A stretch of DNA of 64,000 bases. It comes from an uncultured Oscillospiraceae bacterium (GTDB lineage: Bacteria; Bacillota; Clostridia; Oscillospirales; Ruminococcaceae). Below the pieces are notes generated by a model, which saw only the letters and a program-made list of their open reading frames with translations, was not told the origin of the DNA and did not search any database. Positions 39,101-47,293 of the stretch are shown here, piece by piece (the stretch's first letter is position 1; every line of letters begins with the position of its first letter). Both the position numbers and the translations under genes were made by a program. The stretch covers positions 1-64,000 of the forward strand of contig CAKSEY010000011.1 of NCBI GenBank assembly GCA_934448295.1. The letters are read 5' to 3'.

Positions 39101-39122
39101 GGAGGGGGTTCCCTCCTTTTTT
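39101..39122 (+). terminator. Terminator after the Cys-cluster gene
   Basis: GGAGGG (39101-39106) pairs with CCCTCC (39111-39116), followed by TTTTTT. Confidence 0.85.
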
Positions 39123-39256
39123 CGCGACTGTTTTAAGGCTCCAAAGGCAGCTTATCTTCACATTTTAAGAAAATGCAACCAAAAATAACATTGATGTTAT
39201 CATCAGTTGGTGGAATAACAAAGTAGGATATGATATAATCTACATGAGGTGAAAAC

Positions 39257-39730
39257 ATGAGCATTGAATTCAGCAACCTGAAGATCTATCGGACGCAAAG
39301 CGGACTTACACAGGAAGAAGTCGCTGAAAGGCTTGGAGTATCCAGGCAGGCTGTGGCAAAATGGGAGCGCGGCGAAACTGTACCGGATATCGAGAACTGC
39401 CTGGCTCTGGCGGATATGTACGGCACGACCGTTGACATGCTTGTCCGGAATCTGAACTCGTTTGCGGAAAGCACGGAGGGAAAGAAGCACATCTTCGGGC
39501 TGTCAAAGCTCAACGACAAGGGGCAGATGACCCTGCCGAAAAAGTGCCGCGACGTCTTTGGTCTGAACCCGGGCGACACCATTCTTGTCCTCGGGGACGA
39601 GGATAAGGGGATAGCGCTCGTAAAGCTCGGCAATGCTCTGGACATCACTCACCCCAGAGGAGGAAAAAAGAATGACAGCAGTTCGGGCGGTAGATCTGAC
39701 AAAAAAGTACAAGGCAAAGACCGCGGTTGA
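39257..39730 (+). CDS. XRE-AbrB fusion transcriptional regulator
   Basis: The 157-residue protein has an N-terminal HTH_3 domain ('LKIYRTQSGLTQEEVAERLGVSRQAVAKWERGETVPDIENCLALADMYGTTVDMLV') and a C-terminal SpoVT/AbrB swapped-hairpin domain ('LNDKGQMTLPKKCRDVFGLNPGDTILVLGDEDKGIALVKL'). Two DNA-binding folds in one small protein are unusual though known in Clostridia. GAGGTGA precedes the ATG and TATAAT at 39234 may be its -10. A TGATG..CATCA dyad (39192-39204) lies just before. Its 3' end overlaps the ABC gene by 59 bases. Confidence 0.88.
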   Translation: MSIEFSNLKIYRTQSGLTQEEVAERLGVSRQAVAKWERGETVPDIENCLALADMYGTTVDMLVRNLNSFAESTEGKKHIFGLSKLNDKGQMTLPKKCRDVFGLNPGDTILVLGDEDKGIALVKLGNALDITHPRGGKKNDSSSGGRSDKKVQGKDRG

Positions 39731-40412
39731 CGGCATCGACCTCTCCGTTGAAGCCGGCGAGCTATTCGCGCTTCTCGGAGTGAACGGCGCAGGAAAAACC
39801 ACCACCATAAGAATGTGCACCTGCCTGTCCGCTCCGACGTCGGGCAGCGTGGAGATCTGCGGGCATGACGCTATAAAGGACAGCACCGCCGTAAAATCCA
39901 TCGTGGGGATTTCCCCGCAGGACACGGCTGTGGCGGAAAATCTAACCGTACACGAAAATCTTGTACTGGCGGCGAAAATCTACGGATTCTCAAAGGACAA
40001 GACTAAGGAACGCGTTGAAGAAATGATACGGCTTTTCAATATGGAGGAGGTACGGAACAGCAGAGCCAAAACGCTTTCCGGCGGCTGGAAGCGGAAGGTT
40101 TCCATCGCTATGGCGCTGGTTTCAGAGCCGCAGGTGCTTTTCCTTGACGAGCCGACACTCGGGCTTGACGTGCTTGCGCGCCGCGAGCTGTGGAGCGTGA
40201 TACGGTCGCTCCGCGGGAAGATCACGATAATCCTCACGACCCACTACATGGAGGAGGCGGAGCAGCTCTCCGACCGCATTGCGATAATGGTCGGCGGGAA
40301 AATAAAGGCGCTCGGGACTCTTTCTGAGCTGGAAGCACTCACCGGGCAGACCGGGCTTGAAAACGTGTTCGTCAGCATTGCAGAGAGCAAGACGGGAGGT
40401 GACGCTGAATGA
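39672..40412 (+). CDS. ABC transporter ATP-binding protein
   Basis: The 246-residue ATPase has Walker A GVNGAGKTT, signature LSGGW (Trp instead of Gln) and Walker B VLFLDEPTLGLD. The start at ATG 39672 follows GGAGG by eight bases and lies within the end of the regulator gene in another frame. It serves the ABC-2 permease whose ATG overlaps its stop. Such pairs in Clostridia export drugs, peptides or lipids; the substrate is unknown. The regulator gene probably controls the pair. Confidence 0.92.
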   Translation: MTAVRAVDLTKKYKAKTAVDGIDLSVEAGELFALLGVNGAGKTTTIRMCTCLSAPTSGSVEICGHDAIKDSTAVKSIVGISPQDTAVAENLTVHENLVLAAKIYGFSKDKTKERVEEMIRLFNMEEVRNSRAKTLSGGWKRKVSIAMALVSEPQVLFLDEPTLGLDVLARRELWSVIRSLRGKITIILTTHYMEEAEQLSDRIAIMVGGKIKALGTLSELEALTGQTGLENVFVSIAESKTGGDAE

Positions 40413-41176
40413 AAAAGGTACTCGCTTTTTCCGGCAGAAATTTCAAGGAAATAATCCGCGACCCGCTCAGCTACATATTCTGCCTTGGATTCCCGCTTGT
40501 AATGCTGGTTTTAATGAGCATAATCAACCAGAGTATCCCGGCAGAGGCAAACATGACGATATTCAATATTGAGAACCTCTCCGGCGGTATCGCGGTTTTC
40601 GGGCTTTCGTTCATCATGCTGTTCACCTGCCTTACCGTTTCCAAGGATCGTTCAGGCGCGTTCCTTACGCGGCTGTACGCTTCGCCTATGCGCAGCGGGG
40701 ATTTCATTGCGGGGTATATGCTCCCGGTGCTCCTGCTGTCGGTGATCCAGTCGGCGATAACCTTCGCGGCTTCAATGATAGTGGGCGCGGTTCTCGGCGA
40801 AAATTCCATTTCAGTCGGCGGAGCGCTCATGTCAATTATCGTATTGATTCCGGGGGCTGTGTTCTTTATCTCGGCGGGACTTCTGTTCGGCTCGCTGTTC
40901 AACGAGAAAGCCGCTCCGGGTCTGTGCTCCGTTATCATTTCGCTGGCGGCAGTGCTCGGCGGCATATGGTTCGACGCCGAGGGCACGGGTGGAGTTTTGT
41001 TTGACATCTGCAAGATTCTGCCGTTTTACCACTGTGTAAAATCGGTCAGAATGGCGACTGCCATACAGTTCGACGGATTCGCTCCGCATTTTCTGATAAC
41101 GCTTGCATATGCGCTGGTTTTCGCGGTGCTCTCGGCGGTGGTATTCCGCACGAAAATGCGCGCAGACTTATCATAA
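40409..41176 (+). CDS. ABC-2 type permease
   Basis: The 255-residue protein has six membrane helices and the ABC-2 pattern: 'KEIIRDPLSYIFCLGFPLVMLVLMS' at the start, 'VSKDRSGAFLTRLYASPMRSGDFIAGYML' in the middle (cytoplasmic coupling loop) and 'FYHCVKSVRMATA' late. It pairs with the ATPase gene by a four-base overlap. Confidence 0.9.
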   Translation: MKKVLAFSGRNFKEIIRDPLSYIFCLGFPLVMLVLMSIINQSIPAEANMTIFNIENLSGGIAVFGLSFIMLFTCLTVSKDRSGAFLTRLYASPMRSGDFIAGYMLPVLLLSVIQSAITFAASMIVGAVLGENSISVGGALMSIIVLIPGAVFFISAGLLFGSLFNEKAAPGLCSVIISLAAVLGGIWFDAEGTGGVLFDICKILPFYHCVKSVRMATAIQFDGFAPHFLITLAYALVFAVLSAVVFRTKMRADLS

Positions 41177-41198
41177 CAACCGATTTGAAGCAATATAG

Positions 41199-41226
41199 AA
41201 AGGGACGTTTGATTGCGTCCCTTTTT
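41199..41226. terminator. Bidirectional terminator
   Basis: AAAGGGACG pairs with CGTCCCTTT (41199-41224) with T and A runs on both sides, between convergent genes. Confidence 0.9.
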
Positions 41227-41227
41227 G

Positions 41228-42151
41228 TTATTCAGTTTTCCTTTTACGGAAGCACAGCGCCGCAAGCATGAAGACAGCCGCCCCCGCCAATATCTCCAGC
41301 GGATATATTAAAAGCGCCTGCTGCGGTATTATCATGGGGAGAACTGCAAGCGCCCCCGCAGGCGGAATGTACTGCCCGGCGAGCTTCATGACAGCCAGCG
41401 CCGCCAAAACGGCAAGCACAGCCGCCAGGGTAAGCGGAAGCCCCAGCTGCGCGCAGATACTCCACCGGAAAAGCGCCCCGGAAAGCGCGCAGGCGGCTAT
41501 GATGAGCACAGTCTTTACAGGCTTCTTTCGTGAGCCGCTCGCCGGATTTGAGAACTCCGTGAAAGCCACCAGAAGCGGAGGAGCTATGCAGAAATTAAGC
41601 CCGAAATGTATCAGCGGAAACGCTAGCGCCGCCGCCAAAACAGTCCTCACTGCAGCAGAAATCAGGCTGAACCTGTCCGGGCGCGGCAGCGGCTGAAAAT
41701 CCTCGTGTGCGTAAAGCCCGCGCTTCTCAAGGATATACTGCGCAAGAACCGTAAGAGCCGTCATCGCAACCGCAGATATCGGATAGATGATAGTTTCAGT
41801 GTCCATCAGCACAGGGAGCGACGCTGCGGAGATCATCGGGGCAAAGCTGGTTCCGGAGAACAGGTACAGCGCCTGGCACAGAAGATAGGCTCCGGCAAGA
41901 TTCGCCGCCTTTGGAAGCGGACTGAACCGCACGATAAGTATTCCGAGAACGGAACACACGGCGATAAGCAGCACCATTCTCCCACGGCTGACCCGCCAGG
42001 ACTGTTTCGGCGCGGCTATGGCACCTACGGTCAGCGCGGTTATCTCCGGGAAAATTATCTCCTTTTCACCGAGAAGCTCGGCGGTTCCCACCATTGCAGC
42101 GGCAAGCAGAATACATGCCGCCGTCCTTGCGCAAAAGCTCCTTTTCGTCAC
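41228..42151 (-). CDS. Multi-pass membrane protein of unknown function
   Basis: The 307-residue protein has about eight to ten hydrophobic helices and no clear soluble domain. It starts with a basic N-terminus and has 'PEITALTVGAIAAPKQSWRVSRGRM' and a later 'PLLVAFTEFSNPASGSRKKPVKTVLII' loop. The general look recalls HPP-type or FUSC-type membrane proteins, but I cannot place it. Its ATG overlaps the stop of the tocopherol-cyclase-family gene, so it is translated with it and may move or handle a related lipid compound. Confidence 0.75.
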   Translation of the reverse strand: MTKRSFCARTAACILLAAAMVGTAELLGEKEIIFPEITALTVGAIAAPKQSWRVSRGRMVLLIAVCSVLGILIVRFSPLPKAANLAGAYLLCQALYLFSGTSFAPMISAASLPVLMDTETIIYPISAVAMTALTVLAQYILEKRGLYAHEDFQPLPRPDRFSLISAAVRTVLAAALAFPLIHFGLNFCIAPPLLVAFTEFSNPASGSRKKPVKTVLIIAACALSGALFRWSICAQLGLPLTLAAVLAVLAALAVMKLAGQYIPPAGALAVLPMIIPQQALLIYPLEILAGAAVFMLAALCFRKRKTE

Positions 42152-43290
42152 CGGGTGAACTCTCCGTACTCGCAGCCGACATGAGCCACGTTCATATCGT
42201 CAAGCAGGTAGAGCTTCGCGCTGTCGTCCCGGGCGTACAGCTTTATCCTGCCGGTTCCCGTTCCGCCATTCCACAGCCTGTTATGCTGCCTGGAGCCGTC
42301 CGGCGCTTCGTAATTCATCAGCAGCATTTCAGATTTTTTGCAGCGTATCCGACATTCAAGCTTTCCGTCCGCAGAGGTCTGCGCAACGTGCCAGAGCACC
42401 TCCTCGTCGGTTTCGGTGCAGTCGAATCGGGTCTGGGTGAAAAGATGCGGCTTTGAAAAATTGAATTCGAACTCGTGCCCCTCGTACCAGAACGCGGAAA
42501 GGAGCTTTCTGTCAAGCGGAACTCCGCCGACCACGGGTCTCCCGCCGCCAATATCGAACACGCTGTTTTTCAGCTTCTTTCCGCTGAAATTGCTGTATAT
42601 ATCATTTGACGAAAGCCACAGCCACGGCGAAGTGAATCCGCTCCCCCAGTTTTTGTCAGAGTACCCGTAGCAGGTGTCGGGGTCTACCGTGTACTTCACG
42701 CCGTCAAGAGTAACCTCGCCGCTGAACGCCGTTTTCATGCCCTCGGCATGCCAGTACATCTGGAATGCGTTCGCGGCACGGAACGGTTTCCCGGCTCCGT
42801 AGCCAACGTTGAACGCTATCTGCTTGTCAACGGAGAGGTTCCAGCTCATTTCGCCAGGGGAACACATATATTCCGGGTGAGCTGTGCACTCCTCTTCCGT
42901 GAGGGACACGCTGCCCTCCAGCAGGCAGTCGGAAGCAAAGCAGTCGTCCGCTATAACGGAGTAGGGCGCGTCCATGCAGACGGTAACGTGCTTCCAGCCA
43001 AAGAAACGGTGAATCTGCTTCGCGCCCTCGCCCCAGCAGCCCGCCTTTACCATGAGGTACGACGGCTTTACCTGGTGCTCCCTGTTCGCGGGGAGCTGTC
43101 CCAGTATAGGCGTGCTCCCGCCAAGCCCGGGGTTGCAGAGGAAGTACTCAATGAAGAATGAGCGCTCCTCGCCATTCTGAGCGTTATGCCCGGTAAAGCT
43201 GTGCCACCACCAGTCGTAGCCCTCATTGCGCAGAGCTCCCCGGAGCATACAGCCATCACGGCTGGGGTCGTGTATATTGAATCTTTTCAT
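42148..43290 (-). CDS. Tocopherol cyclase-family protein
   Basis: The 380-residue protein matches the clostridial tocopherol_cycl family: 'FNIHDPSRDGCMLRGALRNEGYDWWWHSFTGHN', 'KPSYLMVKAGCWGEGAKQ', 'CYGYSDKNWGSGFTSPWLWLSS', 'FDIGGGRP'. Plant and cyanobacterial members cyclise phytyl quinols to tocopherols, but anaerobic gut bacteria do not make these, so the real substrate is unknown. The start at 43288-43290 follows AAGGGA. It is transcribed divergently from the MocR-like regulator. Confidence 0.9.
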   Translation of the reverse strand: MKRFNIHDPSRDGCMLRGALRNEGYDWWWHSFTGHNAQNGEERSFFIEYFLCNPGLGGSTPILGQLPANREHQVKPSYLMVKAGCWGEGAKQIHRFFGWKHVTVCMDAPYSVIADDCFASDCLLEGSVSLTEEECTAHPEYMCSPGEMSWNLSVDKQIAFNVGYGAGKPFRAANAFQMYWHAEGMKTAFSGEVTLDGVKYTVDPDTCYGYSDKNWGSGFTSPWLWLSSNDIYSNFSGKKLKNSVFDIGGGRPVVGGVPLDRKLLSAFWYEGHEFEFNFSKPHLFTQTRFDCTETDEEVLWHVAQTSADGKLECRIRCKKSEMLLMNYEAPDGSRQHNRLWNGGTGTGRIKLYARDDSAKLYLLDDMNVAHVGCEYGEFTR

Positions 43291-43315
43291 GGTCGTGATC
43301 CCTTTCACTAGTTTA

Positions 43316-43335
43316 TGGTATAATTGATTATACCA
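43316..43335. promoter_or_regulatory. Palindromic operator in the divergent region
   Basis: TGGTATAAT-TG-ATTATACCA is a perfect 9-bp inverted repeat with a two-base centre that covers the -10 box of the leftward promoter. A similar half-site (TAGTATAATCA) lies at the -10 of the rightward promoter. The MocR-like regulator next door is the likely binder. Confidence 0.75.
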
Positions 43336-43355
43336 CAATTAATCTGATTAGTCAA
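43327..43355 (-). promoter_or_regulatory. Promoter of the tocopherol-cyclase-family operon
   Basis: On the minus strand TTGACT (43350-43355), 17 bases, TATAAT (43327-43332), overlapping the palindrome. Confidence 0.85.
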
Positions 43356-43370
43356 TCGCTGAAAGCCATG

Positions 43371-43399
43371 TTGCAAAAAACAATGAAATGTAGTATAAT
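43371..43399 (+). promoter_or_regulatory. Promoter of the MocR-like regulator
   Basis: TTGCAA (43371-43376), 17 bases, TATAAT (43394-43399), 18 bases before the ATG. Confidence 0.75.
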
Positions 43400-43417
43400 C
43401 AAAATGAGGTGAGGAGC

Positions 43418-44764
43418 ATGAGTGAAAAAAAGAGCCTGTACGAACAGCTCTATGAGGATATAAAACGCGATATTCTTGACGGAAAGCTCACGGACGGAAC
43501 ACGCCTGCCATCAAAAAGGGCGCAGGCGGAAAGGCTCGGCGTCAGCGTTATCACGGTGGAAAACGCGTATGCCCAGCTCCTGGCGGAAGGCTACATTGAA
43601 GCCAGGGAGCGCAGCGGCTACTTTGTCTGCGCCGGAGATATCCAGGAAGCTCCCGCGCCGTCTGATATGTCCGAAATACCGGAGGAATTGCCCGAAACTC
43701 CCGCCGCGCAGCCAAATTTCGGAAACCCGTTCTTTCCGTTTTCTGTGTGGACAAAGCTCATGCGGGAGGTTATTCTTGAGAAAGGCAGCGCCATGCTCTC
43801 GCCAGTGCCACCCGGGGGAGCTGTGGAGCTGCGGCAGGCTATCTCGGCTCACCTGAAAGCGTTCAGGGGGATAAACGTCCCGCCGCACAGGATAATTGTG
43901 GGAGCCGGCACGGAATACCTCAACGACCTGCTGGTAAAGCTCCTGGGGAATCAGCTCACATACGCTGTTGAAAATCCCGGATATCACAAGCCTGCGCGTA
44001 TCTGCCGCCTTAACGGAGCGCTCTGCCTGCCCGTGGGTCTGGACGGGCACGGTATCTCCGCACAGGAGCTGTACTATAAAAATGTGGACGTAGCCCACAT
44101 TTCACCGGCGCACCACTTCCCTACCGGGATCGTTATGCCCATCTCCCGGCGAATGGAGCTAATGAAGTGGGCTGCCCGGCGAAACGGCTATATCATTGAG
44201 GACGATTACGACAGCGAATTCCGGTGGTCTGGACGTCCGGTTCCGGCAATGTTCGGGCTGGATACCTCCGACCGGGTGATCTATATGAACACGTTCAGCA
44301 TGACCATCGCGCCGTCCGTCAGGATAGGCTACATTTGTCTGCCCGCCGAACTTTACGAGCGCTGGCGGGAGCGCATGGGCTTCATAACCTGCCCGGTACC
44401 CGCTTTCGAGCAGTACACGCTGGCGAGGTTCATTGAAGGCGGTCATTTTGAGCGGCACATAAACCGAATGCGCAAGCATTACCGCAGGATACGCGAAAAC
44501 ACTCTTGCGCTTGCGGAGCTTTTTGGCGCAGGGAGCGTCGCCCCCGAAAACGCCGGGCTTCATTTCGTGATGAGCATACCGGAAAGCTCCCCGCTTAACG
44601 ATATTTACAGCCAGTGCGGAATCCGGATAACCCCCATGTCGGCGCACTTTGACGAGGGTGCAGAAATCCCGCCGGAAGCCGCCGGGAAATACGTTGTGAA
44701 CTTTGCCGGCGCAGACGAGGATAAGCTGGATAAAGCAGTACAGACAAATAAAACCGGAGCATAA
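43418..44764 (+). CDS. MocR-type regulator (GntR HTH + aminotransferase-like domain) lacking the PLP lysine
   Basis: The 448-residue protein has an N-terminal GntR winged helix ('YEQLYEDIKRDILDGKLTDGTRLPSKRAQAERLGVSVITVENAYAQLLAEGYIEARERSGYFV') and a fold-type I aminotransferase domain ('IIEDDYDSEFRW' is typical). MocR proteins bind PLP through a Lys in the motif 'F-S-K-T-L-x-P'; here it reads 'FSMTIAPSVRIGY', Met at 295 (ATG 44300-44302). It may bind another ligand, or PLP without the Schiff base. GAGGTGAGGAG precedes the ATG. It faces the tocopherol-cyclase-family operon across the palindrome. Confidence 0.92.
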   Translation: MSEKKSLYEQLYEDIKRDILDGKLTDGTRLPSKRAQAERLGVSVITVENAYAQLLAEGYIEARERSGYFVCAGDIQEAPAPSDMSEIPEELPETPAAQPNFGNPFFPFSVWTKLMREVILEKGSAMLSPVPPGGAVELRQAISAHLKAFRGINVPPHRIIVGAGTEYLNDLLVKLLGNQLTYAVENPGYHKPARICRLNGALCLPVGLDGHGISAQELYYKNVDVAHISPAHHFPTGIVMPISRRMELMKWAARRNGYIIEDDYDSEFRWSGRPVPAMFGLDTSDRVIYMNTFSMTIAPSVRIGYICLPAELYERWRERMGFITCPVPAFEQYTLARFIEGGHFERHINRMRKHYRRIRENTLALAELFGAGSVAPENAGLHFVMSIPESSPLNDIYSQCGIRITPMSAHFDEGAEIPPEAAGKYVVNFAGADEDKLDKAVQTNKTGA

Positions 44765-44781
44765 AAGCCCCGGTTTGTTTT
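44751..44781. terminator. Terminator between the MocR-like gene and the CYTH gene
   Basis: AAACCGGAGC pairs with GCCCCGGTTT (one mismatch), followed by TGTTTT. It overlaps the last codons of the MocR-like gene. Confidence 0.75.
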
Positions 44782-45343
44782 ATTTCCGGCTTTTGGCATA
44801 TTCCGAAAGGAACCGCCTTATCTTTCCTGTGGCTGGCGCTTTCATATCAAGCTGAGCCTTTGACTTTATCATCTCAAGAATACCCAGCGCCGCTGATTCG
44901 CTGGTATACTCAACCTCCAGCTCATAGTCAGTCCTGCCGAAATATTCGCTCTTGTCCAGGTCGATCTCCGCGCCGACAAACAGCTTGACGCTCCGCGCGG
45001 TCGAAAGCTCTCCAAGCAGCGATACATCCGGCGCTTCGGCCCCGGAAAGCTCGGAAAGCTCCCTGCCGGAAATGGTCTGCGGAAGTCCCGGCAGTTCCTT
45101 TTCAAGCTCCACACGGCTGACCGCGCCGTTTCCCATAGTTTCCGCCGGAAGCTTCATCTGGAGGAAGTATTTGCCGGAAACCCTGCGCACACGCACGGTG
45201 ATGTGCCTTTCGCTCATTTCAAGCTGCGGCGTGTCGTAATAATAATTGACCTGCTCCAATTCCCTGTCCCAGCCGCTGAACATTCCGTGGATCTGTTCGT
45301 ACTGCTCAGCGCTGAGCATGACCTTAAACTCGTTCTCTATCAT
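44780..45343 (-). CDS. CYTH-domain protein
   Basis: The 187-residue protein opens 'MIENEFKVML', the ExExK signature of the CYTH triphosphate tunnel fold, followed by 'VNYYYDTPQLEMSERHITVRVRRVSGKYFLQMK', charged strands lining the tunnel. CYTH enzymes cleave triphosphates (adenylate cyclase, thiamine or inorganic triphosphatases); which one cannot be told here. It is the last gene of the phosphoesterase-birA operon, eight bases after birA. Confidence 0.9.
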   Translation of the reverse strand: MIENEFKVMLSAEQYEQIHGMFSGWDRELEQVNYYYDTPQLEMSERHITVRVRRVSGKYFLQMKLPAETMGNGAVSRVELEKELPGLPQTISGRELSELSGAEAPDVSLLGELSTARSVKLFVGAEIDLDKSEYFGRTDYELEVEYTSESAALGILEMIKSKAQLDMKAPATGKIRRFLSEYAKSRK

Positions 45344-45351
45344 TTCGCACC

Positions 45352-46074
45352 TCAGATGTAGTCAAGCAGTCCGCGCACGCTGACCTCGCCGGAATTCACC
45401 TTGAACCTGCCGCTTTCGTCAGTGCAGATAAGGAATCCATTGGGGGCTATCCCCTCGGCAAACGCTTCGCGCTCGTTTCCGTTTTCAATGATACGAATAC
45501 GTTTTCCGATGGTCAGACAGTGCTCCCTGTATTCTGCGGAAACGGCGTCGAAGCCCTCCCGGGTGAATCCGTAAAGCCGCTCTGCGATGTCCTCGGCAAG
45601 AGCCTCGCGGCTCCGGACGGTTTTTCCGGTGAGCATTTCTATCGAGCCGCCGTGCGGGATATTCGACTTTTCAAAGAATTCGGCGGTCTGGGAAATGTTG
45701 ACCCCGATACCGCATATTATGTCTATCGAGGAACCAAAACATACGCTCTCGCATAGAATACCACAGAGCTTGTGACCGCGCAGTATAATATCGTTCGGCC
45801 ACTTGACGCCGAAGCTCTCCTGCGGGAACAGCTTTTCAAGAGCCCCGCATACTGCGACAGCCGCGCACAGCGTGACTGTATCCGGGTGCGGCGGGTTCTT
45901 CAAAAGCAGCGAAAGCGGGAGCATTCCACGGTCGGCAAGCCAGTCGTGACCGCGCCTGCCGCGCCCGGCGGTCTGGAGCCCGGCGGTGACGAGAGTTCCG
46001 TCCGGAAGCTCGCTGCGGTGCAGCTTCAGGTAGCTGTTGGTGGAATCCACCTCGTCTAAATGAATGTACTTCAT
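45352..46074 (-). CDS. birA: Biotin--[acetyl-CoA-carboxylase] ligase, no HTH domain
   Basis: The 240-residue enzyme adenylates biotin and joins it to the carboxylase carrier lysine. It has 'LDEVDSTNSYLK' at the N-terminus, the biotinyl-AMP loop 'QTAGRGRRGHDW', 'GVKWPNDIIL', 'KLCGILCE' and a C-terminal SH3-like domain ('NGNEREAFAEGIAPNGFL'). There is no N-terminal HTH, so it cannot act as the usual biotin repressor. It overlaps the phosphoesterase gene by four bases. Confidence 0.94.
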   Translation of the reverse strand: MKYIHLDEVDSTNSYLKLHRSELPDGTLVTAGLQTAGRGRRGHDWLADRGMLPLSLLLKNPPHPDTVTLCAAVAVCGALEKLFPQESFGVKWPNDIILRGHKLCGILCESVCFGSSIDIICGIGVNISQTAEFFEKSNIPHGGSIEMLTGKTVRSREALAEDIAERLYGFTREGFDAVSAEYREHCLTIGKRIRIIENGNEREAFAEGIAPNGFLICTDESGRFKVNSGEVSVRGLLDYI

Positions 46075-46559
46075 GCCCTGCTCTTTGCCTCGACTATTCT
46101 CATCTTGATATCGCCCCTGCTGGAAAGCTCGATTATACCATAGGTCGGGGCATTGTGGTTGCGGGGACTGTCAAGGCTTCCGGGATTCATGACGTAAACA
46201 TCGTCTATCTTCTCGTTGCGGTAGAGATGAGTGTGACCGTAAAGCGCGATCTTGCAGTCGTTCTCCTTTGCAGCCTCCACCAGCCTGTCAAGACCGCTGT
46301 GCACATCCTCAATGTGGCCATGACAGCAGTATATCTTATAACCGCATGCGGTAACTATATGCCTTGTCTTGTGCATTCCATAGTCGCAGTTTCCGAGGAC
46401 GTAAACCATCGGCTTCTCCGGGTGGAGATTGTGTATATCCCGCGCTTCGTTCTCGCCGTCTCCCAGGTGGATTATAAGATCCGCGTCGAGATTTTCGTCC
46501 ACCGCATCGTTCAGAACTTTAAAATTATGATGTGTATCTGAAACAACTAGTATTTTCAC
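46071..46559 (-). CDS. YfcE/MJ0936-type metallophosphoesterase
   Basis: The 162-residue enzyme has the metallophosphatase motifs: D-x-H ('VVSDTHHN'), GD-x-x ('IHLGDGENEA'), GN-x-D ('VLGNCDYG'), 'CCHGH' and 'YGHTH', which bind two metal ions. The family cleaves phosphodiesters such as bis(pNPP) in vitro; the natural substrate is unknown. The start is taken at GTG 46557-46559 because GGTGAT lies five bases before it; an ATG seven codons upstream has no binding site. It heads the operon with birA and the CYTH gene. Confidence 0.92.
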   Translation of the reverse strand: MKILVVSDTHHNFKVLNDAVDENLDADLIIHLGDGENEARDIHNLHPEKPMVYVLGNCDYGMHKTRHIVTACGYKIYCCHGHIEDVHSGLDRLVEAAKENDCKIALYGHTHLYRNEKIDDVYVMNPGSLDSPRNHNAPTYGIIELSSRGDIKMRIVEAKSRA

Positions 46560-46720
46560 TTTATCACCTTTCCGAAACACTCGCTCTGTGTTGAATTATA
46601 CAGTTCTACTTATAGCTATTATATCATAAAAATTACTAGAATAAAAGGGGGCAACTCGGTTTTTTTAAAATTATTCACAGAATATTTACATAAAATGTCA
46701 TGCAACAGGAGGTGCGGATC

Positions 46721-46957
46721 ATGGCAAACAACGATTTTGACCAGCTTATAAAGTCTGCAAGCGAAAAACTGGGTTCCTCGCCTGACGCGCTGCGGCGCTC
46801 GATTGAGAAAAAAGACCTCAGCTCGCTGTCGTCAATGCTCACAAAAGCAGACAAGGAAAAGCTCCGCAAGGTGCTCGCCGACAAGGAGCTCATGAAAAAG
46901 CTGAAATCCGCCGGTTCCCCGGAGGAGGTCCTGCGGCTTATCGGCAGCGTCAGGTAG
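46721..46957 (+). CDS. Small helical protein of unknown function (cassette gene 1)
   Basis: The 78-residue protein (opening MANNDFDQLIKSASEKLGSS) is all-helical and charged, ending 'LMKKLKSAGSPEEVLRLIGSVR'. AGGAGGTG lies seven bases before the ATG. I do not know the family by name, though three-gene sets of this form occur in Clostridia. It is followed by two more small genes in the same direction, 28 and 2 bases apart. Confidence 0.75.
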   Translation: MANNDFDQLIKSASEKLGSSPDALRRSIEKKDLSSLSSMLTKADKEKLRKVLADKELMKKLKSAGSPEEVLRLIGSVR

Positions 46958-46985
46958 AAATCTGGGCATACTGGAGGTGCGGTGA

Positions 46986-47291
46986 ATGGATGACATAGAG
47001 GATATCCTCCGCGCCTTGGCAGAGGATTCTCCGGAGGACGGCGGCTCCGGGCAGGAAAGTTCCGGCGAGGGACTTTTCTCCGGGATAGACCTCGGGACGA
47101 TGGCAAAGGCCGCCAGTCTGCTGGGAGCCGCAGCCTCGCCCAACGACGACGAAAAGCTCCTGCTTGCGCTGAAACCGCTTCTGCGGGAGGAAAATCGGGG
47201 CAAGGTCGATACTGCCGTGCGGCTGCTGAAGCTCATATCGCTGCTTCCTCTGCTGAAAGAAAGCGGGTTATTCGGGAAACTGGGGGGATAG
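46986..47291 (+). CDS. Small protein of unknown function (cassette gene 2)
   Basis: The 101-residue protein has an acidic N-terminus with a Gly/Ser-rich stretch (about 10-30), then helices with 'LGTMAKAASLLGAAASPNDDEKLLLALKPLLREENRGKVDTAVRLLKLISLLPLLKES'. This 'LLLALKPxLRExxRxKxDxAxRLLKL' segment is conserved in such clostridial cassettes as far as I recall. The ATG follows GGAGGTGCGG. No function is known to me. Confidence 0.75.
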   Translation: MDDIEDILRALAEDSPEDGGSGQESSGEGLFSGIDLGTMAKAASLLGAAASPNDDEKLLLALKPLLREENRGKVDTAVRLLKLISLLPLLKESGLFGKLGG

Positions 47292-47293
47292 GA

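Noticed and set aside
40081..40090. Signature motif LSGGW in the ABC-2 ATPase as a defect
   Set aside because: Position five of the ABC signature varies among ABC-2 ATPases, so the Trp is not good evidence for loss of function.
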